A stretch of 13,254 nt of DNA from Streptosporangiaceae bacterium (GTDB taxonomy: Bacteria; Actinomycetota; Actinomycetes; Streptosporangiales; Streptosporangiaceae): contig JASHXW010000044.1 of NCBI GenBank assembly GCA_030043395.1, positions 1 to 13,254 of the forward strand. Reading direction: 5' to 3'. The notes beneath the pieces are model-generated. The model was not told the origin of the DNA and did no database searches. It saw nothing but the letters and a program-made list of their open reading frames with translations. The translations under genes and the position numbers were made by a program. Below are positions 1 to 5,900 of the stretch, in pieces. How positions within the stretch are numbered: the stretch's first letter is position 1; each line of letters starts with the position of its first letter.

Positions 1-925
1 CAGCCAGGTACGCGCGGTTGTCCCGCTGATCCGCGGCCGCGCGGGCGAACCGCTCGGCGGTCCGCGGGAAGATGTCCTGCTCCACGACGAGCCAGCCGCT
101 GAAGCCGATCGCCTGCAGGCCGTCCAGAATCGCCTGGACGTCCAGGTCCCCGTGGCCGAGGGCGCAGAACGCCTCCCGCGACCAGATCTCGGTCACCGGC
201 GCCTCGTCGGCGACGATCTTCCGCATGACGTCAAGTACCGCGTCCTTGAGGTGCACGTGGTTGATCCTGCTGGCGGTGTCGTGAAGCATGGCGACCGCGT
301 CGCCGCCGCCGAGCATCATGTGCCCAGTCTCCAGGCAGAGCCCGATGTCGGACAGGTCGAGCACCCGCTCGACCTCCCAAGGAGCCTCCACGTAGGTGCC
401 GGTCTCGGGATGGAAGGTGGGCTCGTAGCCGCGGTCCCGGCACCTGGACACGACCCGTGCGAGGCCCTCGCCGAACTTCCGCCACTCCTCGGCGCTCAGC
501 CCCTGTGCCGGGTCGCCGGCTGAGCGCCCCGGACGGTCCCGGCGGGCCGGCGAGCCGGCATCAGCGAGGGTCGGCCGCGGCGGCGGACCGGTGAGGTAGG
601 ACCGGACCGCGTCGAAAGTGTCGAGCATCGCGTCCAGGTCGGGCAGCGTCCGCTCGAGCGCGTCGTGATCGGCGTAGGGCAGCTCGAGGTACGCGCCTGC
701 CAGGCCGAGGCCACGTTCGGCGAGCCGCTCACCTAGCGCCGAGCCGCTGCCCAGGTACCCGACTGGCCCGAGATCGATCCCCGAGTAGCCCGCGGCCGCC
801 ACCTGATCGAGCACGCTGCGACCGTCGGGGACATTGGGGTCATGCCCGACGGTGACTTCGAACGCGCCATAACTGACCGGGGCGTTCGCGACAAGGATGG
901 CCCGATCGTCGCGCTGAGTTTCCAT
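1..925 (-). CDS. Sugar phosphate isomerase/epimerase, IolE-like TIM barrel (3' end cut off)
   Basis: The frame reads from an ATG at 925 for 308 codons without a stop and leaves the window, so the gene lacks only its C-terminal end. Seen in my translation: an N-terminal NAPVSYGAFEV stretch (residues 14-24), FHPETGTYVE (171-180), LCLETGHMMLGGGD (196-209), INHVHLKDA (221-229), ALGHGDLDV (255-263) and WLVVEQD (278-284). This is the motif order of xylose-isomerase-like TIM-barrel epimerases and of myo-inosose-2 dehydratase (IolE). The conserved Glu and His residues in these blocks are the expected metal ligands. It lies 19 nt downstream of the Gfo/Idh gene on the same strand, so the two are probably co-transcribed. 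An AGGAG lies 11 nt before the start and a GGGAG directly abuts it. The likely role is dehydration or isomerisation of an inosose or keto-sugar. The exact substrate cannot be read from sequence, so I give no gene symbol. Confidence 0.86.
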   Translation of the reverse strand, partial: METQRDDRAILVANAPVSYGAFEVTVGHDPNVPDGRSVLDQVAAAGYSGIDLGPVGYLGSGSALGERLAERGLGLAGAYLELPYADHDALERTLPDLDAMLDTFDAVRSYLTGPPPRPTLADAGSPARRDRPGRSAGDPAQGLSAEEWRKFGEGLARVVSRCRDRGYEPTFHPETGTYVEAPWEVERVLDLSDIGLCLETGHMMLGGGDAVAMLHDTASRINHVHLKDAVLDVMRKIVADEAPVTEIWSREAFCALGHGDLDVQAILDGLQAIGFSGWLVVEQDIFPRTAERFARAAADQRDNRAYLA

Positions 926-944
926 CTCCCGCTGCACTCCTGAT

Positions 945-2084
945 TCAGGGTCCGAATCTGCTTGCGTCAGTAGGGTGCGGCACCGGCTTGCCATTCCCGT
1001 GGCACTCGATGATGGCCTGGCACAGCGCGATGTCGGCGAGCCCGTCCCGGCCCGAGGTCACTGGAGTCGTCCCGGTTCGCACGCAGGCTGCGAACGCTTC
1101 AAGCTCGCGCTTGAACCCGCTCTCGTAGCCCACGGTCTCGCGCGTCTGCCAGGACCTCGGGGTGCCAGGATCACCGCCTTCGACCGTCAGCGTGCACGGC
1201 TCGTTGCGCAGGTACGGCGAGGGAAAGGCGAGCGTGACCCGCCGATCGGGCGCGAACAGAGCGAACTCCATCTGGTACCTGGCAATGCCGGGCAGGTCGA
1301 TCCAGTGGATAGCAGCACGCACGTCGCCGAACCGCAGCAGCACCGTGACTGCCTGCTCGCTCAGGTCGGCGTAGTCAAGCTGGTCGGGTTCGCCGAGCAA
1401 GCCGCGCACTGAGTTGATCTCGTGCACGAGCGTGTCGAGCAGCACGCCGCCGTAGATTCGCCCGGCCTCCTCGCCAGCCCAGCCCACCGCGGCGGCGATC
1501 CGCTCGTGCGCGTCCGCGCGCAGCCGCTCGGCCACGTCGCGCGGCGGCCTGGCTGGCGGCAGCAGCGGGTAGTGCCCCACATAGGGCTGGAATGGCGACT
1601 CCAACGTGGTCACCCGGAGCAGCCTGGCCCCTGTCAGGTCGCCTGCCAGCTCAGCGAACCTGGAATAGGAGAGGTCATAGCGCTTCGGGTAGCCGACCAT
1701 CAGGATGACGCCTGCATCGTCGGCCGCCGCGACCATTTCCTGGCCTTCCGCGACCGAAAAGCACATCGGCTTCTCGGTCAGCACGTGCAGTCCAGCCTTG
1801 GCCGCGCCAATCGCGATCGGCGCGTGGCTGCCCGAAGTCAGGATGAGCACCGCGTCAAGCGGCTGGGCGATCAGGTCCTGCCAGTCCGTGCAGGCGAAGG
1901 CAATTCCGTAGCGATCGGCGCAGGCCCGTGCGTTGTCCCCGGCGAGGTCGCAGATCGCGGCGACCTCGAACTCCTCATGCAGCTCGGCCAGGTAATGCAG
2001 GTGCATCACCTGGGCGATAAGCCCCGCGCCGACGAGGCCGACGCGCAGTGGCTTCCCGGACGCCATCGCTTGTCCGCTACGCAT
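945..2084 (-). CDS. Gfo/Idh/MocA family NAD(P)-dependent oxidoreductase
   Basis: A 379-aa protein of typical length for this family of sugar and inositol dehydrogenases. The N-terminal Rossmann fold shows GLVGAGLIA (16-24), followed by the hallmark EKP (104-106), YPKRYD (132-137) and a DTLVHEIN stretch (217-224) whose Asp and His are the expected catalytic-region residues of the second domain. The start at 2084 is preceded by a GGGGG Shine-Dalgarno-like run 4-5 nt upstream. An in-frame ATG six codons later (2066) is the alternative. It runs leftwards into the IolE-like gene, 19 nt away, and is divergent from the aldolase gene. It would oxidise a hydroxyl of a cyclitol or sugar (inositol 2-dehydrogenase is one possibility) and pass the ketone to the IolE-like enzyme. 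The family is certain. The substrate is inference from context. Confidence 0.9.
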   Translation of the reverse strand: MRSGQAMASGKPLRVGLVGAGLIAQVMHLHYLAELHEEFEVAAICDLAGDNARACADRYGIAFACTDWQDLIAQPLDAVLILTSGSHAPIAIGAAKAGLHVLTEKPMCFSVAEGQEMVAAADDAGVILMVGYPKRYDLSYSRFAELAGDLTGARLLRVTTLESPFQPYVGHYPLLPPARPPRDVAERLRADAHERIAAAVGWAGEEAGRIYGGVLLDTLVHEINSVRGLLGEPDQLDYADLSEQAVTVLLRFGDVRAAIHWIDLPGIARYQMEFALFAPDRRVTLAFPSPYLRNEPCTLTVEGGDPGTPRSWQTRETVGYESGFKRELEAFAACVRTGTTPVTSGRDGLADIALCQAIIECHGNGKPVPHPTDASRFGP

Positions 2085-2153
2085 CGATCCCCCTGTCGTG
2101 CATGGGTGGCGAAGGCATTGTTGTCCGTGCGCCTACCGTGCATGATGGCATGA

Positions 2154-2181
2154 GAGTATGTCAATAACTAATTACATACTC
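2154..2181. promoter_or_regulatory. Palindromic operator candidate over the divergent promoters
   Basis: A perfect 8-bp inverted repeat, GAGTATGT at 2154-2161 and ACATACTC at 2174-2181, flanks a 12-bp AT-rich centre that is itself partly symmetric (TA and A/T pairs). The left arm overlaps the minus-strand TTGACA (-35) box, so a bound repressor would block the leftward promoter and probably the rightward one too. The GntR regulator encoded 1 kb downstream is an obvious candidate ligand, but this palindrome differs from the one at that gene's own promoter. Assignment to a protein is inference. Confidence 0.6.
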
Positions 2182-2265
2182 CGAGGCACTGGAACTGAGG
2201 CAGCCGAGCCGCGCTGGCAGACATGAACGGGTGACCTGCCGCGACGCAGCTGAGGCGACCCTAGC

Positions 2266-2272
2266 AAGGAGA
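2266..2272 (+). promoter_or_regulatory. Ribosome binding site deciding the aldolase start
   Basis: AAGGAGA is followed by six bases and then GTG at 2279. This is an optimal Shine-Dalgarno arrangement. The earlier in-frame GTG at 2231 has no such site, so 2279 is the better start. Confidence 0.7.
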
Positions 2273-2278
2273 CGCCTG

Positions 2279-3151
2279 GTGCTTGATGAGCAGCGGCGCA
2301 TCATTAGCGAGACCCGGGCGCGCAACCCGGCCGCGGTGGCCAAGGCGGCAGCGCGGCGGCGGCGGCGCCCCTGGCTGGGCGCAAGCGGCCGGCTCATGAT
2401 CATCGCTGCCGACCATGCCGCACGCGGCATCCTGGCCGCCGGGAACCGGCCGATGGCCATGGCCAGCCGCCGCGATCTGCTCGACCGCATCGTCATCGCC
2501 CTGGGCAGGCCCGGGGTGGACGGGGTGCTCGGCACCGCTGACATCGTCGAGGACCTGCTGCTCCTTGGCGCACTTGACGACAAGGTCATACTCGGCTCCA
2601 TGAACCGGGGCGGCCTGCCTGGGTCGGCCTTCGAGCTGGATGACCGGTTCACCGGCTACACCGCGGCCGCCATCGAGGCCTCCGGGCTGGACGGCGGCAA
2701 GATGCTGCTCCGCATCGACCCGGCGGACGCAGCCACCGCAGCCACGCTCCAGGCGTGCGCCGACGCGATCAGCGACCTCGCCTCGCGGCAGCTCGCGGCC
2801 GTCATCGAGCCGTTCATGGTCAGCAGGCGCAGTGACCAGCGAGCGAACGACCTGTCCCCCGACGCCGTGATCCGCGCCATCGCGATCGCCTCGGGACTCG
2901 GATCGACGTCCGCATACACCTGGCTGAAGATACCCGTGGTCCAGGAGATGGAGCGGGTCGCCGAGGCGTTCACGTTGCCGGCTCTGCTGCTGGGAGGCGA
3001 CACCGGCGACCGGCCAGATGAGATGTTCGACCGGTGGCGGCAGGCGCTCGCCCTGCCGAACGTGCACGGCCTCGTGGTCGGCCGCAACTTGCTCTATCCG
3101 CCCGACGACGATGTGGCTGCCGCCGTGGACATCGCCGTGAGCCTGCTGTGA
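2279..3151 (+). CDS. Cgl0159-family (beta/alpha)8 aldolase-like protein (DeoC/LacD/DhnA-like)
   Basis: A 290-aa protein from the GTG at 2279, which has a perfect AAGGAG site. A 306-aa form from GTG 2231 is possible but has no ribosome site. Blocks seen: an Arg-rich N-terminus (26-30), LMIIAADHAARG (39-50), GVDGVLGTADIVEDLLLLGALD (79-100), GSMNRGGLPGS (106-116), GGKMLLR (139-145), NDLSPDAVIRAIAIASGLG (190-208), TWLKIPV (214-220) and LVVGRNLLYPPDDDVAAAVD near the C-terminus. I recognise this as the Cgl0159-like family found in corynebacterial and other actinobacterial myo-inositol clusters. There it probably cleaves the phosphorylated ring-opened acid (an IolJ-like role), although that reaction is inferred. 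K141 and K217 are candidate Schiff-base lysines. It is divergent from the Gfo/Idh gene and 115 bp upstream of the GntR regulator on the same strand. Confidence 0.82.
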   Translation: MLDEQRRIISETRARNPAAVAKAAARRRRRPWLGASGRLMIIAADHAARGILAAGNRPMAMASRRDLLDRIVIALGRPGVDGVLGTADIVEDLLLLGALDDKVILGSMNRGGLPGSAFELDDRFTGYTAAAIEASGLDGGKMLLRIDPADAATAATLQACADAISDLASRQLAAVIEPFMVSRRSDQRANDLSPDAVIRAIAIASGLGSTSAYTWLKIPVVQEMERVAEAFTLPALLLGGDTGDRPDEMFDRWRQALALPNVHGLVVGRNLLYPPDDDVAAAVDIAVSLL

Positions 3152-3218
3152 AGTTCACCGCTCCATGCGCGATAATCGCCTTGTCCAGACAAGCGCGCAA
3201 ACAAGCGCACAAGCGCGC
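3148..3218 (+). promoter_or_regulatory. gntR promoter with HutC-like palindrome and ACAAGCGC repeats
   Basis: GATAAT (3171-3176) is a good -10 hexamer, with a weak -35 GTGAAG (3148-3153) 17 nt upstream. Transcription would then begin near 3183. At that point lies CTTGTC-CA-GACAAG (3180-3193), 6-bp perfect arms around a 2-nt centre. Its core GTCCAGAC differs by one base from the GTCTAGAC core known for HutC-type GntR operators such as DasR sites. ACAAGCGC, which includes the right arm, is repeated at 3189-3196, 3201-3208 and 3209-3216. The layout suggests autoregulation by the downstream GntR protein. Confidence 0.6.
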
Positions 3219-3266
3219 TTCGGGCAGCGACCGGCCCGATCCGGCGAGCTAAGCGAGGAAGGGGCG

Positions 3267-4061
3267 ATGAGCACATCAGAACGGCCAAGCGCGGCCGGCG
3301 TGATCACCATCGACCGGGCCAGCCCGGTACCGCTGTACTTCCAGCTCGCCCAGCACTTCGAGACGGCCATCAGGTCAGGCACGCTCAAGGCAGGCGCGCG
3401 GCTGGACAACGAGGTCGAGCTCGCCGAGCGCCTTGGCCTGTCCAGGCCAACCGTGCGGGCCGCTTTCCTGTACCTGGCCAACAAGGGAATGGTGATCAGG
3501 AAGCGCGGCACCGGCACCCTGGTCGCCAAGGAGCGGATCGATCGCGACGTGGAGCTCACCAGCCTCTACGACGATCTCGCCGCCGCCGGCCGGATGCCTT
3601 CCACCCAGGTCGTGCGCAACGAGGTCGGTCACGCCAGCGACGCCGTGGCTAGCGCCCTGCACCTGCCAGAGCGGTCCCTGGTGATCTGCCTGGAGCGGAT
3701 CAGGCTGGCCGATGGCGAGCCGATCGCGCTGATGCACAATTACCTGCCAGCCGCGCAGATCCACCTGAGCAGCGAAATGCTTACCGAGCACGGCCTTTAC
3801 GAGCTGCTGCGCGCGGCGGGCATCCGGCTGGGCTCGGCGACCCAGCGGATGAGCGCGAAGAACGCGACCACGACCGAGGCCAAGATCCTGAACGAGGCCC
3901 GCGGTGCGGCGCTGCTGACCATGGAGCGCATCGCCTACGACGACAATGATCGCCCGGTCGAGTTCGGCCAGCATCTATACCGCGCGTCCCGCTACGCGTT
4001 CACGACAAGCATGGCCAGGGCCGCGATCGATGCGGTGCCGCTTGGCACGCCAGCGCAGTAG
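3267..4061 (+). CDS. GntR/HutC family transcriptional regulator (UTRA domain)
   Basis: 264 aa, starting at the ATG at 3267, which has an extended GAGGAAGGGG site at 3255-3264. An earlier in-frame start at 3165 would translate the operator repeats and is rejected. Residues 20-88 form the GntR winged helix-turn-helix: PLYFQLAQHFETAIRSGTL, then ELAERLGLSRPTVRAAF (51-67) and the wing RKRGTGTLVA (78-87). The remainder (about 110-250) matches the UTRA effector-binding domain, with ICLERIRLADGEPIAL and an ERIAYDDNDRPVEF stretch, so this is the HutC subfamily. Such proteins bind a sugar, sugar phosphate or small acid and derepress a local catabolic operon. It lies downstream of the aldolase gene and has its own promoter carrying a HutC-like palindrome. 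It probably controls the flanking sugar/cyclitol genes. Confidence 0.92.
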   Translation: MSTSERPSAAGVITIDRASPVPLYFQLAQHFETAIRSGTLKAGARLDNEVELAERLGLSRPTVRAAFLYLANKGMVIRKRGTGTLVAKERIDRDVELTSLYDDLAAAGRMPSTQVVRNEVGHASDAVASALHLPERSLVICLERIRLADGEPIALMHNYLPAAQIHLSSEMLTEHGLYELLRAAGIRLGSATQRMSAKNATTTEAKILNEARGAALLTMERIAYDDNDRPVEFGQHLYRASRYAFTTSMARAAIDAVPLGTPAQ

Positions 4062-4083
4062 CATTCGTTCGCGCCGAAGACCA

Positions 4084-4108
4084 GCGCCGGGCGCGAGGTG
4101 CCCGGCGC
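4084..4108. terminator. GC-rich hairpin between convergent genes
   Basis: GCGCCGGGC (4084-4092) and GCCCGGCGC (4100-4108) form a perfect 9-bp stem with a 7-nt loop in the 50-bp gap between the gntR stop (4061) and the end of the leftward nucleotidyltransferase gene (4112). There is no T-run on either side, which is usual for actinobacterial hairpin terminators. It can serve both strands. Confidence 0.65.
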
Positions 4109-4111
4109 CAT

Positions 4112-4894
4112 TCAGGCTCCGGCGGCCTCTTCCTCGGGCTCGGCATACCAGCGGACCCGGTCGCCAACCTGGTTGCGGATCCGCCATCTCCTGCTCTTCG
4201 GCTCGGCTTCGATCCGGTCCCGCAGGGTCGCAAGCCGGCCGGCGATGCTCTCGCGCTCACCCTGGTCGAGCGTGGAGTCCTCCAGGCCGGTGAGCAGCCG
4301 GACGATGTTCAGCTGGCAGGTCCGCCACAGCCCCCAGTCACCAGCGCAAAGCCCGGCGATGAAGCTGGCGTTGATAGCCCCGTTGGCGTCGCCGTCGCTC
4401 ACGTCATGATGGAACAGCAGGCTGTAGATATCGCCCTGGTCGTTGCTGGTGAGCTCGACGATCTGCAGCTTGGAAAGCAGCAGTTCCTCGACGGGCACCG
4501 TCAGCGGATCGCGGTTAAGCCGCGCGGTCATCGGGAGATCGTGGCACATCGAGAACTCGCCCACGAACACGTCGAGGTGCCTGCCGTTCACCGGGTCGTG
4601 GAACAGCAGGCGCCGCGAGCCGCGCAGCGCGTTGAACATCTCATCGGCCAGATAGCCGGCCGAGAGCATCACCCGTACTGTCGGGCGGCTCGCGCCCTTG
4701 GCTACTGCCAGGTCGATGTCCTTGAGGGGCCTGGCGAGCCGCGGGCGGCCGTCCGGTGCCTGCAAGCTCACGCCGACCCCGCCGAGCGCGCGCAACACCA
4801 GGCCAGCGGCCGCAGCGGCCTCGATCAGCCGCCGGGCCTCGGCTACCGGGTCGGCGAGCGGCGCCTGGGCCGCATCGTCTGCCAGTTCGGTCAT
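4112..4894 (-). CDS. Nucleotidyltransferase-fold protein, AbiEii/MNT-like
   Basis: 260 aa, starting at an ATG that overlaps the metallophosphoesterase stop by 4 nt (ATGA), so the two are translationally coupled. The N-terminal half carries the nucleotidyltransferase signature: GGVGVSL (38-44), KDIDLAV (58-64) with the Asp pair D59/D61, and HLDVFV (106-111) with the third Asp, D108. MCHDLPM (116-122), LLLSKLQIVE (128-137) and NDQGDIYSLL (141-150) follow, resembling the later motif of AbiEii-like enzymes. The C-terminus is charged. I recognise the family as a widespread actinobacterial nucleotidyltransferase-like group without a known substrate. Possible roles are nucleotidylation of a protein, RNA or small molecule. 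The same reading frame continues open upstream into the metallophosphoesterase gene, but that part is a shadow. Confidence 0.8.
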   Translation of the reverse strand: MTELADDAAQAPLADPVAEARRLIEAAAAAGLVLRALGGVGVSLQAPDGRPRLARPLKDIDLAVAKGASRPTVRVMLSAGYLADEMFNALRGSRRLLFHDPVNGRHLDVFVGEFSMCHDLPMTARLNRDPLTVPVEELLLSKLQIVELTSNDQGDIYSLLFHHDVSDGDANGAINASFIAGLCAGDWGLWRTCQLNIVRLLTGLEDSTLDQGERESIAGRLATLRDRIEAEPKSRRWRIRNQVGDRVRWYAEPEEEAAGA

Positions 4895-5826
4895 CCGGTA
4901 GTGAGCAGGAAGTCCATGTAGGTCCCATCCTCGGCGAGGTCGACCACAGCGCCCTTGAGCACGCCAGAAGAGTAGTCGCTGCCTGGATTGATGCACAGCG
5001 TCTTGCCGATCTTCTGAACGCCCCTCGACTCGTGGATGTGGCCGTGCAGCGCGACGACCGGCTGGTACTTCCTGATCGCGTCCCTGACGGCGTGGCTGCC
5101 GACCGGCACGACGCTCGGCCGCCCGCCGCGGATCACCGGCCGCAGGCTCGCGTCGAGCTCGGGCGCGTCGTCCAGGCCAGTGGCATATGGCGGGCTGTGG
5201 AAATTCAGGATCCACCTGGTGTCGGCCGGGAACGGATCGAGCATCTCGTCGATGCGCCTGGCGATCTCGTCCTCCGGGCATTCCCGCTCGGTGTTCCACG
5301 GAGTGGGCGGCACCACGCCCAGGCTGGCCATCGAGAACGGGCCGAGCTCGCAGACCTGGAACGACGGGAACTCGACGCGCTCGGACGCCTCGAGCACCTG
5401 GTCGGCCTCGACCGGATCGTCGTTGCCCGGGGTGATGATGCAGCGCACGCGCGGGTCGAGGCGCTCGGCCGCCAGGTCGCACCAGCGCTGCACCTGGGCC
5501 CTGATCTCGTCCTTGAACAGCTCTTCCAGGGCGTCGGCGTCGGCACTGAGCCTGGCTAGCTCGTCGTCGTCCATGCGCACCGGGTAGAAGCCGCGCTTGG
5601 TGAAGTCGGCCGCGAGCCGCTCGTAGTCCTGCTCGGTGACGGTGACCTCCTGGCCGTCCAGGCTCGCCGACCACTTGTCGCCGCGGCGAAGCACCGGGAC
5701 CAGGCCCTTGCCGGCGAAGTCACCGCCGAGCAGCAGCACGTCGGCTTCGTACGCCTTCGCCGCGGCCAGGAACTTACGGAAGCAGACCTCCGAGCCGTGC
5801 AGGTCGGTAGCGAAGAAGAGGCGCAT
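4891..5826 (-). CDS. Calcineurin-like metallophosphoesterase
   Basis: 311 aa. All five metallophosphoesterase motifs are present: D8-x-H10 (ATDLHG), GGD36F, GND136-D (134-137), H210 in NFHSPP and G-H263-I-H265 (LHGHIHES). A two-metal phosphodiesterase or phosphatase active site is therefore intact. The insert at about 45-110 is typical of the family's variable region. I chose ATG 5826 because family members begin MRLFFATDLHG. A GTG at 5862, in frame and 8 nt behind a strong GAGGAGGG, would add 12 residues and is a real alternative. The start lies in the loop of a 15-bp hairpin. Its stop overlaps the start of the nucleotidyltransferase gene, suggesting a functional pair (addition and removal of a nucleotide or phosphate, inferred). 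It lies 74 nt downstream of the permease stop. Confidence 0.88.
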   Translation of the reverse strand: MRLFFATDLHGSEVCFRKFLAAAKAYEADVLLLGGDFAGKGLVPVLRRGDKWSASLDGQEVTVTEQDYERLAADFTKRGFYPVRMDDDELARLSADADALEELFKDEIRAQVQRWCDLAAERLDPRVRCIITPGNDDPVEADQVLEASERVEFPSFQVCELGPFSMASLGVVPPTPWNTERECPEDEIARRIDEMLDPFPADTRWILNFHSPPYATGLDDAPELDASLRPVIRGGRPSVVPVGSHAVRDAIRKYQPVVALHGHIHESRGVQKIGKTLCINPGSDYSSGVLKGAVVDLAEDGTYMDFLLTTG

Positions 5827-5844
5827 TGCGCGCCTCTTCTTCGC
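5810..5844 (-). promoter_or_regulatory. Start-codon hairpin of the metallophosphoesterase messenger
   Basis: GCGAAGAAGAGGCGC (5810-5824) is perfectly complementary to GCGCCTCTTCTTCGC (5830-5844), with a 5-nt loop between them. In the leftward messenger the 5' arm contains the AAGAGG ribosome site, the loop supplies GCAAU, and the AUG ends on the first base of the 3' arm. The folded form would hide the ribosome site of ATG 5826. A rho-independent terminator is unlikely because no U-run follows and coding sequence continues. Confidence 0.75.
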
Positions 5845-5870
5845 CCCCCGGAAAACGGGCACTCGCTGTT

Positions 5871-5878
5871 CCCTCCTC
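5871..5878 (-). promoter_or_regulatory. Strong Shine-Dalgarno before alternative GTG start (5862)
   Basis: On the minus strand GAGGAGGG is followed by 8 nt and GTG (5862-5860), in frame with the metallophosphoesterase. It is stronger than the site before ATG 5826. Initiation here would drive ribosomes through the hairpin at 5810-5844. Confidence 0.5.
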
Positions 5879-5900
5879 GGCCCCCAGATGCTGGTTGCCG

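Larger units (their letters stand above)
2085..2278. promoter_or_regulatory. Divergent promoter region between Gfo/Idh and aldolase genes
   Basis: This 194-bp gap separates two divergent genes and contains the only AT-rich patch in its neighbourhood (about 2154-2181). On the minus strand TTGACA (2164-2159) is a perfect -35 box. With 18-nt spacing the -10 would be CACGGT (2140-2135), which keeps only the A2 and T6 consensus bases. On the plus strand CATACT (2175-2180) is a possible -10 for the aldolase gene without a convincing -35. An 8-bp direct repeat CGTGCATG occurs at 2097-2104 and 2137-2144, 40 bp apart, about four helical turns. The aldolase messenger would have a leader of roughly 90 nt. 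Confidence 0.5.

Noticed and set aside
1422..2153. A 243-codon + strand open frame opposite the Gfo/Idh gene
   Set aside because: No recognisable motifs; it covers a certain dehydrogenase on the other strand.
2231..2278. Earlier GTG start for the aldolase
   Set aside because: No Shine-Dalgarno before it, while GTG 2279 has AAGGAG at ideal spacing and gives a usual family N-terminus.
2341..2372. Arg/Ala-rich low-complexity run as a repeat or frameshift scar
   Set aside because: An Arg-rich stretch at this position is, as I remember, normal for the Cgl0159-like family, and the frame stays intact.
3189..3216. ACAAGCGC repeats as a CRISPR array or satellite
   Set aside because: Only three 8-bp copies with irregular short spacing; a regulator site is more likely.
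3165..3266. Longer start for the GntR regulator
   Set aside because: It would translate the -10-proximal operator repeats (QTSAQTSAQ) and has no ribosome site. ATG 3267 has a strong one.
4756..5559. A 267-codon + strand open frame opposite the nucleotidyltransferase and metallophosphoesterase
   Set aside because: Low-complexity shadow of two well-supported genes.
5810..5844. Hairpin as a rho-independent terminator of the permease operon
   Set aside because: No U-run after it, and the stem overlaps the start of a real coding gene.
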